From contig NZ_BJNG01000016.1 of NCBI RefSeq assembly GCF_006539565.1, positions 239,456 to 303,455 on the forward strand: DNA of 64,000 bases, in the 5' to 3' direction. This document shows positions 1-8,060 of the stretch, piece after piece. The position numbers and the translations under genes were made by a program. Source of the stretch: Pseudonocardia hydrocarbonoxydans (GTDB lineage Bacteria; Actinomycetota; Actinomycetes; Mycobacteriales; Pseudonocardiaceae). The notes beneath the pieces are model-generated. The model was not told where the DNA came from, made no database searches, and worked only from the letters and a program-made list of their open reading frames with translations. How positions within the stretch are numbered: position 1 is the first letter of the stretch; each line of letters opens with the position of its first letter.

Positions 1-1089
1 GCGCAGGGCGAGGGCGCCGGTGTCCCGGGTGCCCCGCCAGCTGCGCCCGACCTCGCGCAGCGTCGTCTGCCGCGCCCGCATCCGCGCGGCCACGGCGGCC
101 ACCTCCTTGTGCGGCAGCATCACCTTGCGCCCGTCGATCTGGGCGGGCTGCGGTTCGAGGGGCAGGTCGGCGAGCGTGGCGTAGAGCCGCCACGGCCCGT
201 CCACCCCGCACGCCTGCGACAGGCCGAAGCTGCCCGGCACCCGCACGTTGATCTCGATGAGGTACAGCTCGCCGGTGTCGGCGTGCCGCTTGGTCTCGCA
301 CGCCGAGATGCCCACGTAGCCGGTGTGGTCCAGCAGCCGGCGGTTGATCTTCAGGGTCTCCGGGACGTCGGCGGACTCCATGAGCGAGGCGACCCCGTAG
401 TCCAGCGGCCACTGGCGGAGCTTGCGGCGGCCGTACTCCAGCCGGTACGCGCCGTGGCGGTCGCGCACGGCGACGCTGCCCTCCAGCGCGGTCTCCGGCC
501 CGGGGACGAGCTCGGTGACCAGCAGCGCGACCCCCAGATCCAGCAACCGGACGGCGTGCTCGAGCAGCTGCGCGCGCCCGTCGATCCGGACGGTGCCCAC
601 GCCGACCAGCTCCTTGGCCAGGTGCCCCAGCGTCGGCTTGAGCACACAGGGGTAGGTCAGCTGGTCCAGGTGCCGGTCGAGGTCGGCGCGGGTGGCGACG
701 TGGCGCATCCAGGGTGCGCGGACCCCGGCCAGCTCCGCCGTGCGGTAGAGCAGCTGCTTGTCCATCAGGTCGACGTGCACGCGGTCCGCCGACTCGAAGG
801 TCCGCAGGCCGGGCGCGAGGTCGGCGCGGTGCTCGGTGAGGAACTCGGTCGCGGCGTCGGAGCCGCTGAGCACGACGGCGTCCCCGATGCCGTTCAGCTC
901 GGCGAGCCAGGACTCGGGGTGTCGGCGGACGTCGGGCAGGACCCGTCCCGTGACCGCGCGGCTGCGCAGGACCCAGCGGTAGTCGGGGGCGGGCAGGACG
1001 TGGGTCTCGACGCCCCGCCTGGCCAGCGCCCTGGCCATGGTCAGGCACCCGTCGTTCGGGTGGAGCACGACGAGACGGGGCAGTGCCAT
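1..1089 (-). CDS. ATP-grasp family ligase-like protein (C-terminus beyond window edge)
   Basis: The gene reads leftwards from an ATG at 1089 and runs off the left edge after 363 codons, so its C-terminus is missing. The layout is that of a carbamoyl-phosphate-synthetase-like ATP-grasp enzyme: an N-terminal Rossmann-like half (MALPRLVVLHPND), a central ATP-binding half with Lys111 and Lys151 (CVLKPTLGH), and the metal-binding YLIEINVR strand (Glu279, Asn281). Such enzymes join a carboxylate to an amine or thiol using ATP; the substrate cannot be told from this sequence. An AGGA lies just before the ATG. It lies downstream of, and codirectional with, the two-component pair, 87 bases away. Family call is fairly sure, function unknown. 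Confidence 0.75.
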   Translation of the reverse strand, partial: MALPRLVVLHPNDGCLTMARALARRGVETHVLPAPDYRWVLRSRAVTGRVLPDVRRHPESWLAELNGIGDAVVLSGSDAATEFLTEHRADLAPGLRTFESADRVHVDLMDKQLLYRTAELAGVRAPWMRHVATRADLDRHLDQLTYPCVLKPTLGHLAKELVGVGTVRIDGRAQLLEHAVRLLDLGVALLVTELVPGPETALEGSVAVRDRHGAYRLEYGRRKLRQWPLDYGVASLMESADVPETLKINRRLLDHTGYVGISACETKRHADTGELYLIEINVRVPGSFGLSQACGVDGPWRLYATLADLPLEPQPAQIDGRKVMLPHKEVAAVAARMRARQTTLREVGRSWRGTRDTGALALR

Positions 1090-1176
1090 GGTGGTCCTCG
1101 GTGCGTAGTGCGTCGCAGCACCCGGATCGGGCGCGCTCCCCCTGACGGTAGGCAGCCCGCCGCGATCCGTATCTCC

Positions 1177-2517
1177 CTAGAGTTGAGGGGAGCGGTCCAG
1201 CACCGCCCCGGCGGGGAAGGTGGCCGTCACGGTGGTCCCCGCGCCTGCGGCGCTGGTGACGGTCAGCTCGCCGCCCGCCTCCTCCAGCGCGCGCCGCACC
1301 AGCCGCAGGCCGATGTGCCCGCCCTCGGGGGCCGAGCCCGGGTCGAAGCCGACGCCGTCGTCGGAGACGGTGAGGACGAGCCCCCGGCCGGTCGGCACCA
1401 CCCGGACGTCGATCCGGGAGGCCCCGCTGTGGCGGAAGGCGTTGCGCAGCAGCTCGCGCGAGATGCGGTGCAGCAGGGCCGCGGTGTCGTCACCGAGGCC
1501 GGTGCTCTCGACCTCGACGGCCACCGCGGTGTCGCCCCCGCCGCGCAGCTGGGCCACCAGGTCGGTGAGGGCGGCCCGCAGGTCGGCGGCGCCGAACGTG
1601 CTCGGCAGCAGGCTGGAGGCCAGGTCGCGCAGCTCGCGGACGTCCTGTTCGACGAGCCGCTGGGCCTCCTCCAGGAGGCCGGGCCGGCCGTCGAGGACGG
1701 TCCGGGAGCCACCGGCCGACCGGATCGCCTGCAGCAGCATCCCCGCTCCGGCGAGGTCCTGGATCACGCCGTCGTGCAGCTGCTGGGCCAGCTCGCCGCG
1801 CTCCCGGTCCGAGGCCGCGAGCCCGTAGCGCAGCGCGGCCCGGTGCTCGTCACGGTCGCGCTCCATGCGGCGGGCCAGCGAGACCGACAGCGGGACCGTC
1901 GCGATCCCCAGCGCCAGCAGGCCGGCCAGGGTCATCGGCAGGAGCACGGCCGCGGTGCCCCGCGTGGTCGCCGCGACGTCGAAGGGCACGTAGATCTCCA
2001 GCCGCATCTGGTTGCCCGCGGCGTCGGTGAAGCCGGTGAAGACCTCGATCAACGGCATGCCGGCGGCGATCTCGTAGCGGTGCTCGTCGTCGTCGGGCAG
2101 GCGCAGGGAGACCATCTCGCCCGCGTCGACCCGCCGGGCAAGGTCGGGGTCGAGCACGCCGGACTCACCCTCGATGCGGGGCTCGTCGGAGAAGACCACC
2201 GTGCTCCGGTCGCCGTCGACGATCCACACCTTGACCCGGTGGATGATGCCGGCCTCCAGGAACGGGGCCAGGTCGGCCAGCAGCACGTCGTGCCGCGTGG
2301 CCTGCGGGCTCCGGAAGTCGATCTCCGCCAGTGACGCCGTCAGGCCGCCCGCGGCCTGTTCGGACACCAGCCGCGCCGTCGCATGCCCCTCGGCCTCCGC
2401 GACCCGCCAGACGCCGACGACCAGCAGCCCGCCCAGCACGGCCGCGACGACCGCGGTGAGCAGCGCGTGCCGCACCAGTGCGCGCTGGACGGAGCGGCGC
2501 AACGGCGGGGCGGGCAT
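1177..2517 (-). CDS. Two-component sensor histidine kinase, NarL/DesK (HisKA_3) type
   Basis: A 446-residue membrane sensor kinase. Two hydrophobic segments (about 17-37 and 189-210) bracket an extracytoplasmic region of about 150 residues. The dimerisation/phosphoacceptor box ELAQQLHDGVIQDL places the phosphorylated His at 248. An ATPase domain follows with the N-box RNAFRHS (Asn359), DDGVGFD (386-392) and the GGHIGLRLV glycine box (399-407). It should autophosphorylate and pass phosphate to the regulator encoded immediately upstream, whose stop codon overlaps this start (ATGA at 2517). The stimulus is unknown; the extracytoplasmic part resembles no sensor I can name. Confidence 0.9.
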   Translation of the reverse strand: MPAPPLRRSVQRALVRHALLTAVVAAVLGGLLVVGVWRVAEAEGHATARLVSEQAAGGLTASLAEIDFRSPQATRHDVLLADLAPFLEAGIIHRVKVWIVDGDRSTVVFSDEPRIEGESGVLDPDLARRVDAGEMVSLRLPDDDEHRYEIAAGMPLIEVFTGFTDAAGNQMRLEIYVPFDVAATTRGTAAVLLPMTLAGLLALGIATVPLSVSLARRMERDRDEHRAALRYGLAASDRERGELAQQLHDGVIQDLAGAGMLLQAIRSAGGSRTVLDGRPGLLEEAQRLVEQDVRELRDLASSLLPSTFGAADLRAALTDLVAQLRGGGDTAVAVEVESTGLGDDTAALLHRISRELLRNAFRHSGASRIDVRVVPTGRGLVLTVSDDGVGFDPGSAPEGGHIGLRLVRRALEEAGGELTVTSAAGAGTTVTATFPAGAVLDRSPQL

Positions 2518-3161
2518 CAGGACCGCCCGCCCAGGTCGACCAGACCGAGCCGGCCCGCGGTCACCACGGTGTCGAGCTGGGTGTGGGTACCGAGTTTGGC
2601 CATGATCGCCCGGATGTGGTCACGGGCGGTGTGGACCGAGATGCCCAGCGCCCGGGCCACCTGCCGGGCGTCGTGGCCGTCGCCCAGGCCGCGCAGGACG
2701 TCGGCCTCCCGGGGGGTGAGCCGGATCCCGCCCGAGCGGTCCACCCGCGCCGCCGGGGTGACGATCGGGCTCGCCGCGTCGGCGTACCGGATCGCGTGCA
2801 GGATCTCCTCGAGCGCGCCCTCCTTGGCCAGGAACGCGACGGCACCGGCCGCGATCGCCCGGGCGGCGGGCGCGGAGCGGGGGTAGCCGGTCAGCATGAC
2901 GACGCGGGCGTGCGGGCGCAGCTCCCGCAACCGCCCGATCGCGTCGATCCCGCTGCCGTCGGGCAGCTGGAGGTCGACCAGTGCCACGTCGAAGTCGGTC
3001 GTCGCGGCGAGGGCCAGCCCGTCGGCGAGGGTGTGGGCGACGGCGACGCAGTGCAGGTCGGCGTGCAGGTCGAGGGCGATCCGCAGCGTGTCGGTGAACG
3101 CGCGGTGGTCGTCGAGCACCAGGACCGCACGCCGCGGGCCGTCGCTGCACGGGAGAGACAC
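2517..3161 (-). CDS. NarL/LuxR-family response regulator
   Basis: A 214-residue DNA-binding response regulator. The receiver domain has the acidic pair Asp17/Asp18 (VLDDHR), the phosphorylated Asp63 (LVDLQLPDG) and the conserved Lys113 (FLAKEG). A LuxR-type helix-turn-helix occupies about 148-207 (LTPREADVLRGLGDG, then GISVHTARDHI). It is first in a two-gene operon and overlaps the kinase gene by one base, so the pair is almost certainly cognate. The intergenic space upstream is only 40 bases to the speG-like gene, which is also on this strand, so transcription from further upstream is possible. Confidence 0.92.
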   Translation of the reverse strand: MSLPCSDGPRRAVLVLDDHRAFTDTLRIALDLHADLHCVAVAHTLADGLALAATTDFDVALVDLQLPDGSGIDAIGRLRELRPHARVVMLTGYPRSAPAARAIAAGAVAFLAKEGALEEILHAIRYADAASPIVTPAARVDRSGGIRLTPREADVLRGLGDGHDARQVARALGISVHTARDHIRAIMAKLGTHTQLDTVVTAGRLGLVDLGGRS

Positions 3162-3201
3162 CCGACCAGCGTACGGAGCCCCGCCGACACGTCCGTGTGA
3201 G

Positions 3202-3711
3202 CTACCCCGGATCGAGGTGCTCGTGCTGCAGGATCCCCATCCGCAGGGCGTTGCGGTAGCGGCCGTCGGCGAAGAACTCCTCCCGCAGCTCGCCCTCGGT
3301 CACGAAGCCGACCGTGCGGTACACGTGGATGGCCGCGGCGTTCTCGACGTCGACGACGAGGTACACCTTGTGCAGGTTCAGCACCGCGAAGGCGTAGTCC
3401 AACGCCCTGCGGGTGGCCTCGCGGGCGTACCCGCGGCCCTGGTGGGCGGGGTGCACGATGATCTGGAACTCGGCGCCGCGGTGGATGTAGTCGATCTCCA
3501 CCAGCTCCACGATCCCGGCCGGCTCGCCGTCGGCCTCGATGACGAACCGGCGCTCCCGGTTGTCGTGGACGTGCCGGTCGTAGATGTCGCGCAGCTCCAC
3601 CAGCGCCTCGTAGGGCTCGGTGAACCAGTAGGACATGATCCGCGAGTCGTTGTTGAGCGCGTGCACGAACCCGAGGTCGTCGCGCTCGAGGGCCCGCAGG
3701 CGGATGGTCAC
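3202..3711 (-). CDS. speG: Spermidine N-acetyltransferase-like GNAT protein (SpeG family)
   Basis: A 169-residue GNAT acetyltransferase that matches the known SpeG sequence along its whole length as I recall it: the N-terminal LERDDL and YWFTEPYEAL segments, the acidic RDIYDRHVHD segment, the acetyl-CoA loop QGRGYA (91-96) and AIHVYRTVGF with the catalytic-type Tyr131. SpeG transfers acetyl from acetyl-CoA to spermidine and spermine and relieves polyamine toxicity in the cytoplasm. Its start overlaps the stop of the LLM-oxidoreductase gene (ATGA at 3708-3711), so the two are cotranscribed. Polyamine specificity is inferred from similarity; another small amine remains possible. Confidence 0.8.
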   Translation of the reverse strand: MTIRLRALERDDLGFVHALNNDSRIMSYWFTEPYEALVELRDIYDRHVHDNRERRFVIEADGEPAGIVELVEIDYIHRGAEFQIIVHPAHQGRGYAREATRRALDYAFAVLNLHKVYLVVDVENAAAIHVYRTVGFVTEGELREEFFADGRYRNALRMGILQHEHLDPG

Positions 3712-4754
3712 GGCGCCGTGCCGGCCGACCGCGCCCGCACGGCGGGCGCCACGGCCGTGCCGAGCAGCTCGATGCCGTGCAGCAGGTCCTCGTGGGCCAG
3801 GCGCACGTTCGTCATCTGCAGGGAGATCCGGTCGACGCCGCCGAGCGCGTCGGAGACGGCCAGCATCTTCGTGGCCACGGTCTCGGCGTCACCGATGAAG
3901 TAGGCGCCGGTCGGGCCGGTGGTGGCCTCGTAGGCCATGCGGGTGGGCGGCGGTCCCCCGCGCTCGCGGGCGATCTTGGTGAAGATCTCCGACCAGCCCG
4001 GGTAGAACAGGTCCTTCGCCTGCTGGTCGGTGTCGCCGACGTAGCCGAACACGTGCAGGCCGACCTTCAGCGCCGCGGCGTCGTGGCCGGCGCGGCGGCC
4101 GGCCTCGCGGTAGGCGTCGACCAGCGGGCGGAACCGGTGCGGCTCGCCGCCGATGATCGCCACCATCAGGGGCAGGCCCAGCACCCCGGCCCGGACGAAC
4201 GACTCCGGGGTGCCGCCGACGCCCAGCCAGATCGGCAGCGGGTCCTGCAGCGGCCGCGGGTACACGCCCTGCCCGGTCAGCGGGGGCCGGTGCCGCCCGG
4301 ACCAGGTGACCGTCGGCGACTCGCGGATGCGCAGCAGCAGGTCGAGCTTCTCGGTGAACAGCGAGTCGTAGTCGCGCAGCGACAGCCCGAACAGCGGGAA
4401 CGCCTCGGTGAACGACCCGCGCCCGACGACCATGTCCATCCGCCCGCGCGAGACGAGGTCGAGGGTGGCGAAGTCCTGGAACACCCGGACGGGATCGTCG
4501 GCGCTGAGCACGGTGACGGCGCTGTTGAGGCGGATCCGGCTGGTCCGCGCCGCGGCCGCGGCGAGCAGGATCGCCGGGGCCGAGTCGTAGTACTCGCTGC
4601 GGTGGTGCTCGCCGATGCCGAAGGAGTCGAGCCCGACCTCGTCGGCGCGCTGCACCTCCTCGAGCAGGTGCGCCACCCGGTCCGCCGGGCTCACCACCTC
4701 ACCGGTGTGCGGGTCGGTGACGGCGGAGACGAAGCTGTCGATCCCGATGTGCAT
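3708..4754 (-). CDS. Luciferase-like monooxygenase (LLM class) flavin oxidoreductase
   Basis: A 348-residue single-domain bacterial-luciferase-like TIM barrel protein beginning MHIGIDSF. Family features include GLDSFGIGEHH, ATLDLVSRGRMDMVVGRGSF and WLGVGGTPES. Such enzymes use FMNH2 or F420H2 to oxidise or reduce organic substrates; the cofactor cannot be decided here. I chose ATG 4754; ATG 4763 (MGTMHIGID) is an alternative, while a longer reading to 4916 would run antisense through the divergent DUF1905 gene and is unlikely. It heads a two-gene unit with the speG-like gene. The start is only 18 bases from the divergent gene, so the two share a very compact promoter region. Confidence 0.82.
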   Translation of the reverse strand: MHIGIDSFVSAVTDPHTGEVVSPADRVAHLLEEVQRADEVGLDSFGIGEHHRSEYYDSAPAILLAAAAARTSRIRLNSAVTVLSADDPVRVFQDFATLDLVSRGRMDMVVGRGSFTEAFPLFGLSLRDYDSLFTEKLDLLLRIRESPTVTWSGRHRPPLTGQGVYPRPLQDPLPIWLGVGGTPESFVRAGVLGLPLMVAIIGGEPHRFRPLVDAYREAGRRAGHDAAALKVGLHVFGYVGDTDQQAKDLFYPGWSEIFTKIARERGGPPPTRMAYEATTGPTGAYFIGDAETVATKMLAVSDALGGVDRISLQMTNVRLAHEDLLHGIELLGTAVAPAVRARSAGTAP

Positions 4755-4772
4755 GGTTCCCATCCTGGCCGC

Positions 4773-5060
4773 ATGGAACTCGGGTTCGCCGGTGAGGTGT
4801 GGCACTGGAGGGGTCCGGCGCCGTGGTACTTCGTCACCGTGCCCGATCCGGAGTCGGCCGCGCTGGAGTCGGCGTCCACGCTCGTCACCTACGGCTGGGG
4901 CATGATCCCGGTGCACGCCCGGATCGGCGCCACCGCGTGGACGACGGCGTTGTGGCCCAAGGACGGGCGCTACGTCGTGCCGTTGAAGGCGGCGATCCGC
5001 CGGGCCGAGCGGATCGACCTCGGCGACGTCGTGCAGGTCGGGCTGACGGTCGACCTCTGA
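4773..5060 (+). CDS. DUF1905 domain protein
   Basis: A 95-residue protein starting MELGFAGEVWHWRG. The pattern GPAPWYFVTVP, an internal GWGMIPVHARIGATAW segment and the final DVVQVGLTVDL are typical of the short beta-barrel DUF1905 family, whose biochemical role is not established. It is divergently transcribed from the LLM oxidoreductase and converges on the next small gene, with only 3 bases between the two stops. The family usually occurs as a free-standing domain, as here, or fused to a YdeI-like domain. Confidence 0.75.
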   Translation: MELGFAGEVWHWRGPAPWYFVTVPDPESAALESASTLVTYGWGMIPVHARIGATAWTTALWPKDGRYVVPLKAAIRRAERIDLGDVVQVGLTVDL

Positions 5061-5063
5061 CGG

Positions 5064-5339
5064 TCACCGGCCCAGCGCCGCGAGCCTGGTCGCCACCGCG
5101 TCGACGCCGAGGGGGTCGGGGTCGGGGTCGAGGGGGTCGGGGTCGAGCCCGAAGTGCCCCGCCAGCTCCGCACGCAGGAAGGCCGCGATCCCGGCGGCGT
5201 CCGCGCCGGCGGCGAGCCGCCGCAGGAGCGGGGCGATCAGGCAGTCGTACTCGTCGGCCGGTACGCCGTGCTCGATGACGCCGATCGGGTTCCAGGCGTT
5301 GAGGACGTCCCGGACGGCCGATCCTGCCGGACTCTGCAT
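5064..5339 (-). CDS. Small protein resembling DUF1871
   Basis: A 91-residue acidic protein. The N-terminal third (VLNAWNPIGV, then ADEYDCLIAPLLRRL) resembles DUF1871/YugE-type proteins, which carry an NxWDPIG-like segment and a conserved EYD; their function is unknown. The C-terminal part contains a low-complexity Asp-Pro run (about residues 70-81) encoded by a repeated GGGTCGGGGTCGAG pattern. It sits between DUF1905 and the secreted hydrolase and has no obvious partner. The family assignment is tentative; the reading frame has the codon bias of the neighbours. Confidence 0.55.
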   Translation of the reverse strand: MQSPAGSAVRDVLNAWNPIGVIEHGVPADEYDCLIAPLLRRLAAGADAAGIAAFLRAELAGHFGLDPDPLDPDPDPLGVDAVATRLAALGR

Positions 5340-5373
5340 CCGTGCAGGCTAGGCCCCCCGGGACGTCCCGCGC

Positions 5374-6411
5374 TCAGCTGTTGCGGGCGTCCAGCCAGGC
5401 GTCGACGTCGGCGACGACCTGCTCGTGGTTCGCCTCCAGCACCGGGTAGTGCGACGCGTCGGCGATGATCGACTTCGTCACCTCGGGGCTGCCCAGGTAG
5501 CGGGCGGCCTGGAGCTCGGCGGCCGGGGGCGGGAAGATCGCGTCGGCGTCACCGAACTGGACGAGCACTGGCACGTCGATGCGGGCGAGCAGCAGGCTGT
5601 CGACCGTCAATGCCGGGCCGAGGGAGAGCAGCTGGCCGCACGGGTCGGCGTTCGGGGCCGGCACGGCGTCGCGGACGGCCTGCTCGGCGCTGTTGAAGTA
5701 GAAGGTGTCGATGCTGTCCTTCGCGAACACCGCGTAGTGCGGCTCCGCGCCCGGGTCACCGCCCAGCAGGCAGCGCCGCGAGACGTCGGCCACCTCCGCC
5801 GCGGCGTACGGGGAGGCCGCGAAGTCGCCCCAGGCGAAGTTCAGCACGCCGTCGACGTTGCCGTAGTGCGAGGCGGTGAGGTTCGAGATCAGCCCACCGA
5901 CCGACGACCCGCCGAGGTAGACGCGGTCGAACGCGGGCGCCTTGGCCTTGTCCAGCTCGTAGTCGCCGGTGCGCAGCGCCTGCACCATCTGGTGGGCGAC
6001 GTCGGCCTCGGAGCCGAAGCAGGTGTCGAGCCCGGCGGGGCGGTCGCTCTCGCCGTAGCCGAGGCGGTCGACCGCGACGATCGCGTGGCCCTCCTCGGCG
6101 AGCTGCCGGGCGACGTTGTAGCCCTCCACGCCGTCGAACTGCCAGTAGTCCTGGTCGAAGGTCACCGCGTGCAGCAGCAGCGACACCGCTCCCCCGGACT
6201 CGACGGCCTCCGCGGGCGCGACGAGCGTGCCGCGCACCGTGTACTCCGCGCCGTCGGACGGGCAGGGCACGGTCGTGGTGTTCGTGTTCTGCACCGAGAA
6301 CGAGATCGGCACCTCGACGACCTGGCCGTCGGCCATGGCGAGGGGCGCGGCGGTGACCGTGGCGGTGACCGCCGCACCGAGTGCGGCTATCAAGGCGATG
6401 TGGCGGCGCAT
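5374..6411 (-). CDS. Secreted alpha/beta hydrolase
   Basis: A 345-residue exported serine hydrolase. I chose ATG 6411 (MRRHIALIAAL) because it gives a clean signal peptide ending near APLAMADG; the 13 extra codons back to 6450 would mask it. The nucleophile elbow is GGSSVGG, preceded by AVDRLGYGESDRP, and the C-terminal DASHYPVLE supplies the catalytic His. Substrate unknown; the closest general class is secreted lipase/esterase-like alpha/beta hydrolases. It is monocistronic, transcribed divergently from the whiB-like gene 213 bases away. Confidence 0.82.
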   Translation of the reverse strand: MRRHIALIAALGAAVTATVTAAPLAMADGQVVEVPISFSVQNTNTTTVPCPSDGAEYTVRGTLVAPAEAVESGGAVSLLLHAVTFDQDYWQFDGVEGYNVARQLAEEGHAIVAVDRLGYGESDRPAGLDTCFGSEADVAHQMVQALRTGDYELDKAKAPAFDRVYLGGSSVGGLISNLTASHYGNVDGVLNFAWGDFAASPYAAAEVADVSRRCLLGGDPGAEPHYAVFAKDSIDTFYFNSAEQAVRDAVPAPNADPCGQLLSLGPALTVDSLLLARIDVPVLVQFGDADAIFPPPAAELQAARYLGSPEVTKSIIADASHYPVLEANHEQVVADVDAWLDARNS

Positions 6412-6624
6412 GGGGCATCCTCGGGTTTCGCTGGGGAGCGGTTCGCTCACTCAACGCTTCCTGAGCCGCGCCGATGCGGTGACGGGCCGGGTTCACCTGT
6501 TCGGGCACCGGGGTCGCGCGGGCGGGGCCGTGGCGACGGCCCGCTCTGCCGGACCGACCGCGGCCGTCGGGTTGGCACTGCCAGGCCGAGGACCGGGCGG
6601 GGGCCGTGGACGGAGCATCGCCCC

Positions 6625-6882
6625 ATGACCAGCTGGCTGGACCACGCGGCGTGCCGAGACGTCGACCCGGAGATCTTCTTCCCGACCGGTGTCGGAGTGG
6701 TCGCCGACCGTCAGGCGGTCCGGGCCAAGGAGGTCTGCCGGCGCTGTCCCGTCGCCCCGGAGTGCCTGAGCTGGGCCCAGGTCCACGCGTCGGCCGACGG
6801 GGTCTGGGGAGGACTCGACGCGGGCGAGCGCCGGGAGCTCCGCCGGAGCAGGCGCCGGCAGGCCGAGCAGGGCGCGGCCTGA
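6625..6882 (+). CDS. WhiB-family iron-sulfur transcriptional regulator
   Basis: An 85-residue WhiB-like protein. The four cluster-binding cysteines are Cys10, Cys38, Cys41 and Cys47 (C-x27-C-x2-C-x5-C), followed by the GVWGGL turn (59-64) and a basic C-terminus (RRELRRSRRRQ) for DNA contact. WhiB proteins bind a 4Fe-4S cluster sensitive to O2 or NO and act with the principal sigma factor. The short length and acidic HAACRDVDPEIFFP start are typical. Which Wbl paralogue it is cannot be assigned from sequence alone. A strong hairpin terminator follows. Confidence 0.93.
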   Translation: MTSWLDHAACRDVDPEIFFPTGVGVVADRQAVRAKEVCRRCPVAPECLSWAQVHASADGVWGGLDAGERRELRRSRRRQAEQGAA

Positions 6883-6920
6883 TCCCCGCCGCCGGCACCG
6901 CAGCGGTGCGACACGAGACA

Positions 6921-6958
6921 CCGCCCCCCGTTCCGGGAGGACCCGGGACGGGGGGCGG
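6921..6958. terminator. Bidirectional hairpin terminator between convergent genes
   Basis: Arms 6921-6937 and 6942-6958 are complementary over 17 bp with a single mismatch and leave a 4-base loop (AGGA). The element lies in the 117-base gap between the stop codons of the convergent whiB-like gene (6882) and the GlcG/HbpS-like gene (7000). No U-tract follows, as is common in high-GC actinomycetes. Confidence 0.75.
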
Positions 6959-6999
6959 GTTCCACGCTCCGCGGCGTGCGCGGCGTGCGCGGGCGTCCG

Positions 7000-7413
7000 T
7001 CAGAATGCCGCCGAAGCGGCGTCGGCCACGGTCTGGTCCTGCTCGCCGCTGCCACCGCTGACGCCCACGGCCCCGACGACCCGGTCGCCCAGCCGCAGCG
7101 GGACACCGCCCGCGAAGATCATCACGCGGCCGCCGTTGGAGACGTTGATCCCGAAGAACTGCGCACCGGGACAGGCGTTCACCCCGAGGTCCGCGGTGGT
7201 GATGTCGAACGCCCGGGACGTGAAGGCCTTGTTGATGGAGATGTCGACGCTCCCGATCCACGCCCCGTCCATCCGGACGTGCGCGACGAGGTTCCCGCCC
7301 ACGTCGACCACGGCGATGTTGCTGGGCTGGCCGATCTCGCCGGCCTTGGCCTCCCCGGCGGCGATGATCCGCCGAGCGTCTTCCAGGGAGACCGATTCGT
7401 ACTTGAGGGTCAT
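7000..7413 (-). CDS. GlcG/HbpS-like protein (DUF336 family)
   Basis: A 137-residue single-domain protein: MTLKYESVSLEDARRIIAAG, then IAVVDVGGNLVAHVRMDGAW, then AGGVPLRLGDRVVGAVGVSGG, the hallmark segments of the GlcG/HbpS (DUF336) fold. Members bind small molecules, and HbpS of Streptomyces binds haem and modulates a redox sensor kinase; others sit in glycolate or diol catabolism loci. No signal peptide is present, so this copy is probably cytoplasmic. I chose ATG 7413 because it is the family start; longer readings upstream have no family support. It is divergent from the ABM-domain gene with 288 bases between. Confidence 0.82.
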   Translation of the reverse strand: MTLKYESVSLEDARRIIAAGEAKAGEIGQPSNIAVVDVGGNLVAHVRMDGAWIGSVDISINKAFTSRAFDITTADLGVNACPGAQFFGINVSNGGRVMIFAGGVPLRLGDRVVGAVGVSGGSGEQDQTVADAASAAF

Positions 7414-7701
7414 GGCGACGTCCCGTCCGTTGTGAGGGTTCCCCCGATGCGTGCCGGCCCAGGCTGTCCAGCGCCGATCCCCCGCACCTCCGCCTGCCGG
7501 GCCGAAAGCTGCACCGTCGGATGCGCACGACAGATCGACCCGGAGCACCGGTCGCTCCGCGTCGCCGCGACCTGGCCCGGCACGCCCAACGACACCGGCG
7601 AGATCCGGCCTGACGGGCGGATGCCGTGGCCGACCGCACCCCCGATGCTGATCTCCACAGAGATCGAGAACCGAAGTCGGACCCACCCGGAGGAGAGAAT
7701 C

Positions 7702-8004
7702 ATGTCGGTCACCAAGGGACTGTTCGTGACGCTGGAGGCGCAGCCGGGCAAGGAGTCCGACGTCGAGGAGTTCCTCCAGGCCGGGCGCTCGCTGGTCGGG
7801 GAGGAACCGGCCACGGTGGCCTGGTTCGCCGTCCAGCTCGGACCTTCGACCTACGCGATCGTCGACTTCTTCCCCGACGACGCGGGCCGCACCGCCCACC
7901 TGCAGGGCAAGGTCGGGCAGGCGCTCGGGGAGCGCGCCGACGAGCTCTTCGCGAAGGCGCCCGACATCCAGCAGCTCGACGTCGTGGCGTCGAAGCTGCC
8001 CTGA
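7702..8004 (+). CDS. ABM-domain protein (putative quinol monooxygenase-like)
   Basis: A 100-residue ferredoxin-like alpha/beta protein of the antibiotic-biosynthesis-monooxygenase (ABM) superfamily: FVTLEAQPGKESDVEEFL, a central VAWFAVQLGPSTYAIVDFF and a short C-terminal helix. Cofactor-free monooxygenases and haem-degrading enzymes share this fold, so the reaction is not predictable. A strong AGGAGAG ribosome site sits at 7691-7697. It is 56 bases upstream of dps, suggesting a shared stress-response transcript. Confidence 0.75.
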   Translation: MSVTKGLFVTLEAQPGKESDVEEFLQAGRSLVGEEPATVAWFAVQLGPSTYAIVDFFPDDAGRTAHLQGKVGQALGERADELFAKAPDIQQLDVVASKLP

Positions 8005-8060
8005 CCGGTGTGCCTCGGGCGCTCCGGCCGAGGAGCGTCCCCGACGACCTGGGAGATCCC

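Noticed and set aside
109..2334. 741-codon open frame on the plus strand
   Set aside because: It lies antisense to the ATP-grasp gene, the kinase gene and the gap between them; its Gln/Arg/Pro-rich product shows no domain. GC-rich DNA with strong third-position bias routinely leaves such open antisense frames.
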